Notes under the pieces: model-generated
Seen by the model: only the letters and a program-made list of their open reading frames with translations
Database searches by the model: none
Told to the model about the DNA's origin: nothing
Source of the DNA: Pelargonium tetragonum
Taxonomy: Eukaryota > Streptophyta > Magnoliopsida > Geraniales > Geraniaceae
Assembly: GCA_036897445.1 (NCBI GenBank)
Contig: JAYMTL010000129.1
Coordinates: forward strand, 1 to 53,497
Length of the DNA: 53,497 nt
Direction of reading: 5' to 3'
Shown here: positions 10,741 to 22,760 of the stretch, one piece after another
How the letters are laid out: each line of letters begins with the position of its first letter
Numbering within the stretch: position 1 is the stretch's first letter
Translations under genes and position numbers: made by a program

Positions 10741-11157
10741 AGTAGGGAGCTTCTTGGATCCTTGAGAAGGGCATTCGCAAGGTTTGAGGAAATTTTGTAA
10801 ACCCTGTTTCTAGGTTGGTGCCATTCAGATTAATCCTAAGAGCAGCAAAAGTGTGGGTCTAGTAGGACTTCCCCTATATGCTTCTCTCACTCAAGTCTAA
10901 GGCAGGGGTTTTTTAACTTATAGTAAAATAAGGATCAAAGTAAGAACTCTATCTAAGTAGATTTCGCGCCCCTTATTAAAATTTTCATAATTGCCCGCTT
11001 TGCCCAGAGAAACTGTTCAAAGCAAACTATTCATTCCTGCTTTTTACAAGCTAGAGCCTTCAATTTAAATCCTATATATATCTTATTTGAATAAAATGAG
11101 TCTACACTGCCTTTGTTTTCTATTGTTAAAGAACTTTGTAAAAAAGGGGAATTCCTA

Positions 11158-11167
11158 GGTTCAAATC
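11158..11167 (+). other. tRNA T-loop-like sequence GGTTCAAATC
   Basis: Exact match to GGTTCRANTC in the context cctaGGTTCAAATCatac. The T-stem does not close, and no other tRNA part is evident. Confidence 0.2.
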
Positions 11168-14100
11168 ATACTCTTACTTGATACTTAACTGGTTCATAGA
11201 AAACCTCGAAAACTCTAGGTTGGGATTTCTACACATAAGAGTAATAGGGTGCTCTTATATTTTGTAATTCGCTTTAGTCTCCATTCGATTCGTGAAAAAG
11301 TTAACGCAAGTAGGGGTTACCGCGGTATAAAAGGGCTCCATCTAGCAAAAAGAAAGTAGCTCTTTAAGATAAGAGGGTAATTCCAAGGTAGGATACTAGA
11401 ACTCGAAGGAATCGCGGAGAAGAAAGATAAGGCAAAAAAGGGTTCCGGTTAAGGGCTTGCCGCAGTGTTCTTCAGTACGAGAAGGGCCTCTTTCTTTTTT
11501 ACTATCATTCCTTTTTTAGACTTTATTTGTCTACCATAAAAAAGGATGAAGACTCTAAAAACTAAATGCTCTAATCGGGGAGGGGCTCGTTGTATTAGCA
11601 TGAATGGAACCCCGTCCTTTTCAGAAGCCTTGTACTACTGCTCAAACTAAAATTTTTTCTACAACAGGCAAATGAATTCTTAAACTAGCAGGGTTCCCTC
11701 TATTAAGGCATTGTATCAATACTAAAAGTCCTTAAAAACGACTTAATAAAAGGGGTAACCGCTATAGAATCCACTAGAATTTTCTTGTCAAATAAGCATG
11801 GTAACTTTTAAAGCCTTTTAAGGAACTTCAGAGAGCGCACTTTTATCTGTTTTACTAGAGAACCTACCGCCGCACTAAAACTAAGATTATAAGATACTCT
11901 TCCATTTTAGAATATATGACTGCGCTAGTTGCTAACTTTACTTAGTTAAACCCTCCCTGTTTTCTTGCCTTAGGATTCTTTCGAACTTCCTCCTACTTCA
12001 ATAGCGTATTACGAGATTTAACTAGATAGGTCCTTATGGGTTATAGCCCTTTCACTAGAACTCCCGAAGTATAACAACAAGATTCTACTTTTATTTATCC
12101 TCAAGAGAATTCAGAGGCTCTCATTTTTAGAAGAGTCAGTCCTGCCTTTTGCGTGTTAAAAGAGCTCTACTATAATAAAATAAGCCTGCAATTACTGTAG
12201 ATTGAAATTTCCGCTGCTAAATGAGGTCGCAAGTAAGCCGGGTCTTCTTTAGTCTAAAATAAATTGTCAAACAAATGAGTATTTTCTATTACATACAAGT
12301 TAAGATTATATAATGCACGCTTTGGACTCTCCACATGTGCTATTTTAACAAGATTTTCCGGAAAACTTTGTTTTATTTTATATGGTATAGGAGTAACCGA
12401 GCAGTAAACTATACTTCACTAGAGAGCCTAACCTGTCGATCGGAATCCCCCCCGCTTGTAGTAAGTTGAAACTATGAAAATTCTAACTACATAAGTATCC
12501 GGGGGTAAGCCCAACCCTATACATCAGGCGAAAGCCTTCCTCTTTCGGAAACATGAGGTGCGACAGCCCTTATCTTTCTTCTAAATCCCGTCAGATTGCA
12601 AAATGCCCTTAATAAAACCTTATTTGGATATACTGTGGATTTCTTACACTTGCTTTCTTATTACCCACTCCTTCCTTTTCCTTAGAGAGAGATTCCCCCA
12701 AATTCCTTGTTTTAGACTTTCTACGGGTGTATATAAATGAACTTAGAGCCTATATAAGTCTAAAACGAAGTCCTGTCTAAAGAAAGGATATATCTCAATT
12801 TCTTTCCTTGAAAGTGCTTTTTATACTATAACCCTTATGTTAACTTCGTTAGCTTAAGCCCTTTTTATTTCGTATAAGAGAGGAATCTCTCTAGTGTTAA
12901 AGTGAAATTCTAGTAAGGTACAATGTATTTTATGCTTTTTGTAACGAAAAAGATCAGGACTCTTTATTATTTATAGTAAAGAAGATCCCGCGGGTATAAT
13001 ACCACTCCTACTTACTTAAAGAAATCTGTCTAAACCGGGATCCTTGTGGGTATACCTTCCTTTTATCATTTATGAATTAAGCAAATATTTAAAAAATTCT
13101 TCAAATAAGGCACTCCTCAAATATCTTCGATACCTCAACTGCGTTTAAAAAGCCTGGAGCATCCCTCGGGATTCTTGGATACGATTGACCCCTCAGTAGA
13201 AAAGGTTAATCAAATTAGTGGGAGCATTTGCTGCTAATATTTCGGTGCGCTCTAGTTTAGTTTAAAGGGAGTTATTTTACACATTTCTTAACTCTCGATT
13301 AACAAGGGCCTTCTTATAAGGAAGTATAGAATCGTGCTTCTTTTTAGTATTTTTCTAGCTATCCCCGGGAATAGGGTAGAAAGCAAGAATTGTCGAATTA
13401 ACCTTTAGGAGACTAGTAATTTACTTACTAAAAAACTCAAAACTTTTAAAGATACGGGGTTTACTCAGCAAATGTATGGAGCTTCCCTTTTTAAGCACAA
13501 AGCGGACTAGCGCATTCTTAATAACTACGCAAGCTTGTTTATTTTTAATAGACGACTCTTGCTTAGCCACAAAAAAGCCAATGCCATAATAAGAAGAATT
13601 TTGGTTTAGAACCTCGTACAGTAATTAAGGGTTTCGGTTAATATTCTTTTTTGGTTCCCTCTCTATTAACCCTCCCGTAAAGTACTTTGAGTAGCTTTAA
13701 GAGTTTTTTAGGGTTTTAGAGCTAAAGCAATTTCTATACCAGCCAGAGTTATAAATTAGAAAAAATGTATGAATTAACTTGATCTTTATTTTCCTTTGCC
13801 ATGCCGGGATTCCAGATTTATGAGACCCTAGTCTTATAGCTCTCCCTTTATTCACTACTCTTGATATTATTGCAAAGCAAGAGTTGTTTAGAAAGTATCC
13901 ATATGTACTGGATTTTTGTTACACTATAAGGGGCCTATCTAATAAAAAAGACTTAAGCTCTATTTCTGCAATATCAAAAGAAAGTCCGGGATAGAGCTCG
14001 GGAAGGTTAGAGTAAGTTGTATAGAAAAGCTTGCCCGAAAAGAGGGTAAAACTTCTTTTTGGAGTACTCAGCCATATTTTGTAAAAAAGCATTCCTTAAG

Positions 14101-14504
14101 AGTTCTTAAATCTTCGCAATGTACAGTAGCAATCCTCTTAGAGAAAAGAAAGGCAGGAGTTTTAAACGAGAGTCTTTCTTTTCTAGAATGCTGAAGGCTC
14201 CGTAAAAAATCTTTAAGCATAAAAATAAGTTGAATATTCACAAGAATCTGATACTCTAGAAGACTTGACTCGAAGAAATTCCCGAAACCCAGCCCCTCTT
14301 ACAAAAAGAAAAAGCTCCCTATTTTATATTGACTGTTTCACAAATTCCTGTCCACTTTATCACTCTAGGGCTCTAGAAGCTTCAAATCAACGAGAATTTA
14401 CTTTTAGTTACTCTCCCTAAGTTAATTCTGAAAATAGGGGAGACATAAAAGAAAGATACTTTGACTTTAAAATAGAGTGGACTTGATACTTAGTCTGTCA
14501 CGTG

Positions 14505-14523
14505 AGTAAGGGCGTCCCTTACT
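14505..14523. repeat. Best copy of the genome-wide hairpin: AGTAAGGG-CGT-CCCTTACT
   Basis: A perfect 8-bp stem with a 3-base loop. I take it as the type copy of the dispersed quasi-palindrome. Most other copies keep the G-run, a 1-5 base centre, the C-run and often a TTACTT or TACTT tail. Because the unit is self-complementary, orientation cannot be assigned. Confidence 0.8.
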
Positions 14524-14805
14524 TAGTATAGTATTTTATTATATACCTTCAAGAGCGCCACCCCCTTTAACTTAAAAAAATTTTAATGCATAAATATGTA
14601 AAAAATCTAGTATTCATCATCGGCTATTCTCTATATCTTTAAGATAAGTATGACTGTAGAGACAACAAGACCACTAAATCTTTGGTAACTAAAGTCCTTG
14701 ACAAAGGGGCCCCCAAACTCTACAGCATGCCCGCCCCTTTAAGAATCCACTTCTATACCGGGACTGCTGACACTGCCAGGATCACTATATATTTTGACTT
14801 CTCCA

Positions 14806-14819
14806 TCCGGGCACCCGGA
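14806..14819. repeat. Perfect G+C-rich hairpin TCCGGG-CA-CCCGGA
   Basis: A 6-bp perfect stem with a 2-base loop, unusually rich in G+C for this window. It fits the same G-run/C-run design. Confidence 0.65.
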
Positions 14820-15407
14820 CGGCATTCCTTGTTTCCTAATTACCGAGTGAGTTGACACAGTAAACTTCTTACTTATAAAAAGGGGCCCACCTTAAGCTAA
14901 AAGATTCTTACCTTTCTAAAAATTTGTGTTATCTAGAATATCACAAAAAAGAGTATCCGGGGATTTACTTGGATCGAAACGGGAGTAATTTGGAGATTCA
15001 GAAAAAAAAAGTTTTCTAAATTAAACTTCATAACGATTTTGTCAAGCACACTGCAATATACTATATTTGGTGAACCCAGCTATGAAATGAAATACAAGCT
15101 AGGCCCTATGTAAAAACGTTTGGGGATTATCTCTCAATTTGGAGAAGATTAACTACTTTATAAGTGTGTAGGAAGGGTAAAAGGGTCCCCTTGAATCCAG
15201 GCCTGGAGTTTTTTACTTTATTTTTAGTTAGTACGTATTCCGCGAAAGCTTGTAAACCTTGTGGAGAACAAGTACCCCTTTATATCAAGTAGAACCCCTG
15301 CTAAAAAGAAAAAAGAACTAGACTTTGCCTTTTAAGGAACAGACCAAAAGTTGGGCAAGAAAATCTTGTTAGCCATTACTTTGTATTAGCACTCATTGTA
15401 GAGATAA

Positions 15408-15450
15408 GGGGCTCCCTATTTGAAGTAGGTCCGCTGTTACAAGTAAAAAA
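15408..15450 (+). other. Possible LSU rRNA domain V scrap split by a hairpin motif
   Basis: GAAGTAGGTCC at 15422-15432 matches 11 bases of LSU domain V (E. coli about 2500-2530), followed closely by GCTGTT, which in rRNA lies about 11 bases further on. Upstream, GGGGCT at 15408-15413 also matches the rRNA flank but is separated from GAAGTAGG by extra bases that complete a G-run/C-run motif (ggggctccctatt). This would fit a hairpin inserted in an rRNA piece, but an 11-base match alone is expected by chance when all conserved rRNA words are searched. Confidence 0.15.
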
Positions 15451-17104
15451 ACTCAAGCAAGGTGTAGTACTATACCTCGGGTATCTGAATAAAAAATCCC
15501 CAGGGGAATTCCGATGCCAAAGTAGGAGCTTACCTATTACCCAAAAATTAGAAAGTTCTTTTTTTCGTCAAACCTAAAAAATATTCTGTGAAACAAGATT
15601 TGAACAAATAGAAAGTACTAGCATGAAGATCTAGGAGAGAGCTTAGACGTTTTATACTGGGAATGCCTAAAGTTCTGTAAACTCTACGGCATCTTTATCA
15701 CTATGTAATAGTTTTGCTTATTCAGGAGAAGTTAGAATAAGGGTATCCCGCGGTCCTAGCTGTTTTATATTTAGCTTCGAAATGATTTTCCATACATACA
15801 AGACTTAATTTAGTTTTTGGACTCTACCTTGTGTTAAAAAGGGTCCGTAATAGAAACTTAAGACTTGTCAATTCCTGTCACTTAGTGAAAAAGTAGTATC
15901 TCCTTTCTTTTCTAAAGAATGTTATAAGGACCTAATTTCTATTGATATTCATTGGGCGTGGGCACCCCTCTAAGTTAAGAATCTACTCCGGAACCGGATA
16001 ACCTACTTATAAAAGAGGAAATTCTTAAGCTCTCCTGTTAAAAATTGCTTTCAACTTGGTAATTCGCACAAGATTCTTTTGTTTTAGCTATTTCCTTTTA
16101 ATCATATAGGTTTTAAGTCAATTTAGAGCCCCCTCTTCGGTAACATAGACTTTTTCTCTTCTCAGTTGAATTTGATACTGCAATAGTTTTGATTTTCAGA
16201 CTTTGAGAATCTGCACTTATTTATTCCTGTTAATTTAACATATAAACTCCCCGAGGATTTCGGTCTGAACTTTTTAGATGGATTGTTGAGCATATCACTG
16301 AGTTACTCGTACAATAAGGGTTTAAATAACCGGCAAATTCTTTTTCTATTCCAGATCGAGGATCCCTTATTAGGTTAAGCTCTTTTTTAAGCGTTAAGGG
16401 GAAGTTTTGGGTTTGGTTATTAGAAAGGTTTTCCGTATGAGTTTTCTTGGTCAATTAAATTAGGTGAAGCAGATAAGAGTTTCTCATTACTAGCTAGGGG
16501 ATAACACTCTAACGAAATTCAAATCTAATGAGAAAAATCCCTTTCTAGTTCTAGAAATCCGCCTTTAGATCTTAACCCTTCGTTTTAGAATTACTTCTCG
16601 ATGCTTGCTCTAATTGTTTTTCCTACTAGTACTCTGACCTCAGCCTTACCATATACCTAATATACTCTTGGGTTTTCGAGTATATGTGGCATCTGATTCT
16701 TAAACCCCTGACCCTTATAAGGCAATTCTTGCTATTGTGCTATAGTTAAGTATAAACGCCCACAAAAATTGAAGTGACTTGAGGAAGATTTTATAGCTTT
16801 TATTCATTATAAAATAAAGCAGGTACGGAGAGTCTTGCTTATAACACGGAACCTTTTTCCTCTCCCATGCATAAGCCGGTTTTAGAGTAACTACTATTTA
16901 TTAACACAACCTTCGGAAATTAGGAAACGTGGGTAGACATTCAAGAGGATCTCTTTGAGACTCGGGTTTCCCCTTTTAGTTTAAGAACTCTATTTAATAT
17001 TAATAGAATCTCTAACTTTCCTTTAATTATATTATAGAAAAACCTTTAGGCATCCGCTATTTAAGGATTACCTGTAAAGCGGGAGCTCCTGAAGTATTAT
17101 AATA

Positions 17105-17195
17105 GGGTTTTTCCCTGTTGGGTATCCGGATTCGAACCCGTATGTTAATTTGACTTCGATATAATACAAGAATTTTACCAAGTTTTTACTTAGTT
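17105..17195 (-). pseudogene. Degenerate tRNA-like sequence
   Basis: On the minus strand CTTGGTAAAATTCTTG resembles a tRNA D-arm. It is followed about 35 bases later by CGGGTTCGAATCCGG, an excellent T-loop, and then ATACCCAACA in the acceptor position. The T-stem is one base short of perfect, the acceptor 5' strand (expected TTGGGTA) is absent, and the D-arm region is rewritten by an 11-base tandem repeat at 17181-17202. I read it as a broken tRNA gene or a tRNA-derived fragment. Amino-acid identity cannot be assigned. Confidence 0.35.
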
Positions 17196-17202
17196 TTTAC
17201 TT
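17181..17202 (+). repeat. Tandem duplication of an 11-mer
   Basis: AGTTTTTACTT occurs twice head to tail, at the D-arm end of the tRNA-like sequence on the opposite strand. Confidence 0.8.
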
Positions 17203-18399
17203 AAAATCAAGGAGTGTGGTAGATGTAGAGCCGATCTGTAATAAAATAGAAAAACATTTCGGTACTTTACTTGTACGGGGCACTTGTAATTAGAGTTTAG
17301 ACCCTGAATATTCTTGCACTATTGCCTTAATTCCAGAGTTCTGCTTTTACTAAAAAAGACTTAGCAATATAACTTAACAGAAAATGTTATCAACCCCTAA
17401 CCCTTTTAAATAGCAAAAGAGAGTCAGTATATCCTTATACAAATTAAGCAAAAGTCTTCCTCGAGAAATGTGTATAACTAAGGCTTTAATAGTGGATTTT
17501 TTGACTCCTCAGTCTATTGCGGAATAAAAAGGAAATTGAACTCGTGCGGATTAAGGGAGTTGTGTAAAATCTTTCATTCTATGCTTTTCTTCTATAGGAA
17601 TCCTCTTTTTAGAGACCCTTTCGACAAGATTTATAACTCAGGAAGATTTTTGTAGGCTAGTACCCACCAACAGGAATAAGTTCATGCTTAAGGTCCCTAA
17701 AACTCGGCTAAGCACAAAAAAAGGTGCAGATAATCCTGTAAAATGAGGGCTTTAAAAGTACAGCTTTATAAGCACTCTCGCACTTCTGATACAGGAAATC
17801 CTAGATTAAGTTATATAGATCAATATCTCTAACTATAGTATCAAGTAACGCAATTTAAAAGGACTTTAAGCAGCTCCTTTTACTTAGTATTCTTTCTTAA
17901 CTTTGTTCAAGTCAAGTAGAGTCTTTTACCGGGTGCCCCTTATCCACGTAATATATGACTAACTGCTGTTTTGTAAAACAAGAAAGACCTTAGTTTTAAG
18001 TAAGACAGGGGTAATATATTCATTTTAATAAGCATATAAGTTCTAACTTTATCTTGACTAAACTGGAACCAATCTAAATTAAAAATGAAGGGATTTCTTA
18101 TCTGCTGAAGCTTTCGTTTTAATCACAACTTTTACGCAGCTGTTGAATAATTACACTAAAAAGATATTTTAATATTAAAGTACGGGTAACAATACCTTAT
18201 TTTAGTTCGATTTCATTACGTGTTCAGTACAAGGGTGCTTTAAGAAGCAGTTTAGGTTTTTGTAATTAGTTGCTGGTACTAAAGATTCTCTTAATAGTAG
18301 AATATTCCATTGATAAAAATTTTAAGAAATGATTTTATGCCTGAAGTTTAGTAGTTTAAACGGATCCAGAATGCTTTTTATGCTCGGCAAATCATCATC

Positions 18400-18445
18400 A
18401 TTCTTTTGAAAGTAGCGACCTAGGTTCAAGTCCTGGCAATCCCGA
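18400..18445 (+). pseudogene. tRNA 3'-half-like fragment
   Basis: GCGACCTAGGTTCAAGTCCTGG looks like the variable region plus T-arm of a tRNA; the T-stem CCTAG/CTGG lacks one A to be perfect. It is followed by caatcccgac, like an acceptor strand. No matching 5' half (gtcggga) or D-arm is visible upstream. Confidence 0.3.
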
Positions 18446-18659
18446 CAAAAGAAAGAAGGAGCTCAGTCGACGGCCCGCCCTATTTCTTTTAGATATCTGT
18501 ACTATAAAAACTTTGTAAATATCTTCGATTCCTTGTTTAGTGTAAATATAGTAAAAACTTGTAATATCCAAGGTACTCCCCCTTCCATCTAAGGTGTTAA
18601 TTCCTTAATCTATACGTTCCCTGGCTTTCTTTTAAAGCTACTAGGAAACTGGTGTTTAA

Positions 18660-19260
18660 ACTCCTTCTTGGCTTAGTTGTTACTACTTATTAATTATCCT
18701 TATTGTACCTCTTAATTAATAGTTAGTATACTTATTTCTTTTATAGTACAAGCCCTGTTAAAACATCCGGAATGAACCCACTAACTCGGCATATAAACCA
18801 CAGAAAAAGCTATTCTAGATTAGAACGTTAGGCTTGTTCGGTTTCATCTGTATTACCAGGTTCCTTTACTCTTTTACTTTAATCGATTAGAGGGGAAGGT
18901 AAGGGTTCCAATGTTAGTGTTAACAGATGTTCCTTTGTTTCTTATTTACAGGTTTTAGCGCAGAGCTATCAATCTCTTTCTAAGCGGGCATAAAAGTATG
19001 AAATGGAAGATGCCTACTTTGTGGTCTGGCTTGTTCTGGCTTTTAGTAAAATCTAAGATTGACCTTATACCTATTCGGCTTACTCACTATCGATAAAGAC
19101 ACGGATACAACTTAGCTCTATACTATCTATTAAGAATTCTAACTTTAAATACTAATAAAATGAATACAATAAGACTATAATACAAGAGTACGGTACAATA
19201 ACCTAACTACTATAACAAGAACAGCTAATCAAAAAAAAGAACAGGGAAAGATAGGATAAT
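18660..19260. other. Two small T-rich block remnants, one inverted
   Basis: About 18660-18760 is T-rich in the forward sense (tccttattgtacctcttaa), and about 19080-19260 is its A-rich inverted counterpart (gaatacaataagactataa). Between them lies motif-bearing background. No gene. Confidence 0.4.
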
Positions 19261-20820
19261 TGTATAACTACTTTGAACTAGACTTTATAAAATCTTCTCT
19301 TTTTTTGGTAATAGTAATGGAAATTTACACAGAAGATCTTGTTTCTATTCTGCCAGGTATTGCTCTAATGATCAGAAACGGGTTTCTAAAAAGAATGAAC
19401 TTTTGCTTCTATATGAAACATAAAATTTCTCAAGGGTGGCAAATCTTTACAGAGGAGAAAGCTACTTTTTCGTGTTCAGATTTACTTACGAGAAATTGAA
19501 TAAACCGGTTTTTAGCTAATAAAGTCTTCCTGGTTTTGAAAAAGTAGGCTCGCTTTATATGGAAAATCAATAAAGCACGCACTTTCCCTTTGTAGGCTAT
19601 GGGTTGGATACTTTTTCATTAAAAAAAGAAAATAGACATTTTGAATGCCTTTTCGGTCAGAAATTCAATGACAGAAAAATGAGCGCTTTGGGTTGCTATC
19701 TCTCTCCTGTAAACCTTGCTCAGTCTGCGTACCTTTACTTTTCTGTACCTGTACCTAGACTGATTTTTGAAGCTACACCCTTCTGAGCTAGGCCTTTCCT
19801 CTTAGATATCATACCTCATTCAGACTGGATTTTTAGTCTTTATATTCCCGCAACCCCTTATAACCGGAATACACTAGCTACAAAAAGGGTTCTAATCGCA
19901 CCTTCTATTGACTTCTGTAACTTAATACCTAATAACCTGCTTCTTTTGTTACCCTAGATTCTTGAGATTACTGCATTTAAACTCTTTTTACGGAAAACCT
20001 TAAATTCATTTTTCTAACTGTCCCCTTATAGAATAGCTATAAAAATTTATAAAAAGGGGTTCCTTATTTCATTATAAAACAAGTAACACGAGAAGTACTA
20101 GACCTTATTCAGACCGATATCCCTATGCTTTACCTCGATATCTCCTTATTTACCGGTTATAACAAACCTCTATAAGAAAAAGGCATTATAAAGAATTTAT
20201 ATTATATGACTTTAGCAAAAGGCGGTGATTCTTTACCCTTAGTAAGCTGCTTGGGGTTGGATTTCTCGAAGCCGTTTTCTACAAGGGTTTGTTTATCATC
20301 AAGTTATTTCCTCTTAAGTCTACTCTCTATGAAGTAACGTAACTCACAAATTGAAGTAGGTACAGAAGTTTGTTTAAGTCTGGGCAATCTGATACAGGAT
20401 AAGCAGCCAAAAAAGAGTAGATATAAGATTCTCAACAGAGGGAAAGACACTCTCTATGCAGCTAGGGCTTCCCATAGAAGGTTGACTTTTAAGGCTTTTA
20501 TTCCGAGGCAAAACTATTCTATTAAGCAATTAAACCTTATTCCCAAAATCTTTCTAGGAATTCTTATTTTCGTTTATTTCTATATTATAAAAACGGAGTC
20601 TCCCCTTTTTTTTTTTTTGATTAATGGGGTTTTATGTAATTCCGCATACCTCTCAATTTCATTTAAAATGCACAAGACAAGGGTCTAGCAAGGGCTCAAA
20701 TAGAGTCAATTCGCTATTCATTGCACAGTCTAAACTCCAACTCAACTTCTTTAACGTCCAAGTCTTACTTATCAGTTTAATTAAGGGATTCTCTCTATTT
20801 CTTAACCTGTAATCTCTCAT
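19260..20820. other. Non-coding stretch; small open frames, few hairpin motifs at first
   Basis: From about 19260 to 19800 the G-run/C-run motif is nearly absent, and two frames of 79 and 60 codons lie close together (19260-19499 and 19604-19786), both beginning at TTG and in different frames. Codon-position G+C in both is nearly flat, and neither resembles a known family, so I do not call genes. A T13 run lies at 20606-20618. Confidence 0.4.
20606..20618 (+). repeat. Poly-T run (T13)
   Basis: Thirteen T after CCCC; a similar T12 run after CCC lies at 40041. Confidence 0.85.
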
Positions 20821-22760
20821 CCTTAAAATCCATGGAATCTAAGGAGCTAGCAGGTCTCTCCTTAACCTAAGCAAAAGAAGGTATTATGAATAGTTAATAG
20901 ATAATCTTACTGGTAACTCAGAATCCACTTACTCTAAACTAACTAAGAAGGAACATTAAGAATAGAGTCCCTCTCGAATCTCCTCTTCTTAGGAATGCCA
21001 TCCAACTAATAAGCAACTCTTCTCAGTCGAACACTATAAACTTTTCTATCTCCTAACTCTAAGGAACACTCTTACTAGGATCCCACACCGACCGACTAAG
21101 GAACCCTTCTTTGGAAATCGGTAATATGTCTATTAACCATAACTCGATCTCTAGCAAGTAGTATCCCTTTATGACCAACCAAACTATACTCATCCTTAAC
21201 CCAACAATTCCCTGACAACTAACCTAATAACCAAACTCTTTGAAAGCCTGCTAGCCAAGGAAGACCCTAACCCTCCGAACACTCTTTCTTACCTTCTTCT
21301 TAGGAACCCTCCCACTAATATCTTCTCTGAATAGACCCTCTATTCCGTACTAAGCTAAGGAACTCCTCTTGACCTATAAGGATCCCTAACCTAAACTCAT
21401 AATCATGTCATCCTAAATAGAACGCCTGCTGCTAAACCTTGTAAGCTCTGTACCACCTCCAACTACTAAAAGTCTGCCTAAGCTGGTCAATAGAAGTAAG
21501 TCCTTGAAACTCAAACACTAATAAACCATCACTTGCTAACTGGTCAATTGAGGAATTCCCATGACCTTGAAAAGTCAGTCTAATAACAGAAAGATCTTGC
21601 GCAGTAAGGTAGGTTGTTAGTCTTACTTGTTTATGTTAGGAGTTGCTTATCTGCGATACCTTTGTTTCTAGGGTTCCAATTCCTAAAGTCATAAGAAAAC
21701 TCTTATTATCCTCAATTCACAGGCCCTTTTAGTTTAGGAATGGATACTTTAAAAGCAATTAAGAAAATATAGAAATGGAAGTGTATTTTTTAATAAGCTT
21801 TACTTGAGGGAACTCTTTCAAAAAATCCTCCAAAAGAGAAATTCCTGTTTTACTCAGCGACTTCCGAGAGTTTAAGCAACCAAGAATCCATACCAAAGAG
21901 CTACAATTATTAGAATCCATGCCTGAGTACCCTTTTAGTAATTACTAGCTTTACCAAGAAGTTGGTTGGACTTCCCTTTAGCTATCGGCAGGCCTCACAA
22001 TAAGAAGTGAAATTCTAAAACTCCTTTATTAGCCTTCTATCTAGATTGGATTCTCTCTGCTGAGATAAGCTCTCCCTTGCTTTCACTTCCTAAGAGTTTA
22101 GCAACAGTAGCTGCACTTACCTTTCAGTTATTAGACTTCAATCAAAGGTTTTCCAGTATATTCCCATTAGACTAGAAACTCTAAGCTCAGGTATCATAAA
22201 CTCAAGTTAAGGAATAAAGTCCTTTATTTGCAATTTGGCTATCTATTCCATCTCAACAGCTACAATAGTTCTGGCTGGCCTTTGCTAAATATCAAGTGCT
22301 AATTCTAAGAATTCTAAGGAAATCCCAGTCAAAGATCTCAAAGGTAATTAAGGGGAAGTAGTAGCAGCTCTCCTCAAACTTCCCTTTCTCAAATACAAAA
22401 AGGAATTTGGGTGGTTAATCCTCATAATATAGAATTGGCACCTTTTATGCATGAAAACTAAAGAAAAGTTCCGAGATATACAAGAAAAAACACCTTAATC
22501 GATACCAGAATTGAAGAAATAAGGTAATTTAAAGGGCACACAATCCGGTTTCATTTCATCGTAAAAGAATCTAGGCTTTTGCGGGTGTCTAATGCTAATG
22601 CCTCTCAACTCCAATACAAGGGAATTACTATAGAGACAGAATGAAAGCCCTTACTTGAGAATGCCCAGCTAATACAGATGGAATCCCTTAGCTTTTACTT
22701 GTAGTAACTCCAGGAACCCCTAAGGGTAAAGAGAGAATGGATTTCTCTTGCGCGCCTGTA
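20820..22760 (+). other. C-rich, G-poor block with strand asymmetry
   Basis: No gene. The plus strand has many more C than G, clearest at 20880-21480 (accctaaccctccgaacac, aaccctcccactaat). The few G's are mostly in repeated words of the type TAAGGAACnCT: near 20951, 21060, 21098, 21302 and 21357. These look like the hairpin motif with its 3' half shifted to C/T-rich sequence. The texture differs from both the background and the T-rich blocks, so this may be a third class of DNA or a region with a different mutational strand bias. Confidence 0.45.

Larger units (their letters stand above)
7260..18660. other. Long non-coding stretch dense in hairpin motifs
   Basis: More than 11 kb without a supported gene. 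No open frame exceeds the chance level; the only one of note, a 74-codon minus-strand frame at 16230-16454, has no resemblance to a known family. G-run/C-run motifs recur throughout, with clear copies near 9228, 9692, 13480, 14505 and 15412. Weak LSU rRNA-like matches lie at 9724, 15408 and (rejected) 11474. Degenerate tRNA-like pieces lie at 10723, 11158, 17105 and 18400. Confidence 0.6.

Noticed and set aside
11285-11330. Minus-strand CCGCGGTAA followed by GCGTTAA, like the SSU 530 loop region.
   Set aside because: Spacing is wrong, the GTGCCAGCAG part is absent, and GGGGTTACC is a hairpin motif copy.
11474-11490. AGTACGAGAAGGGCC, like the sarcin-ricin loop of LSU rRNA (AGTACGAGAGGACC).
   Set aside because: It has an extra base inside the most conserved part, and the end belongs to a hairpin motif copy. 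A 9-base match is expected by chance in a window this size.
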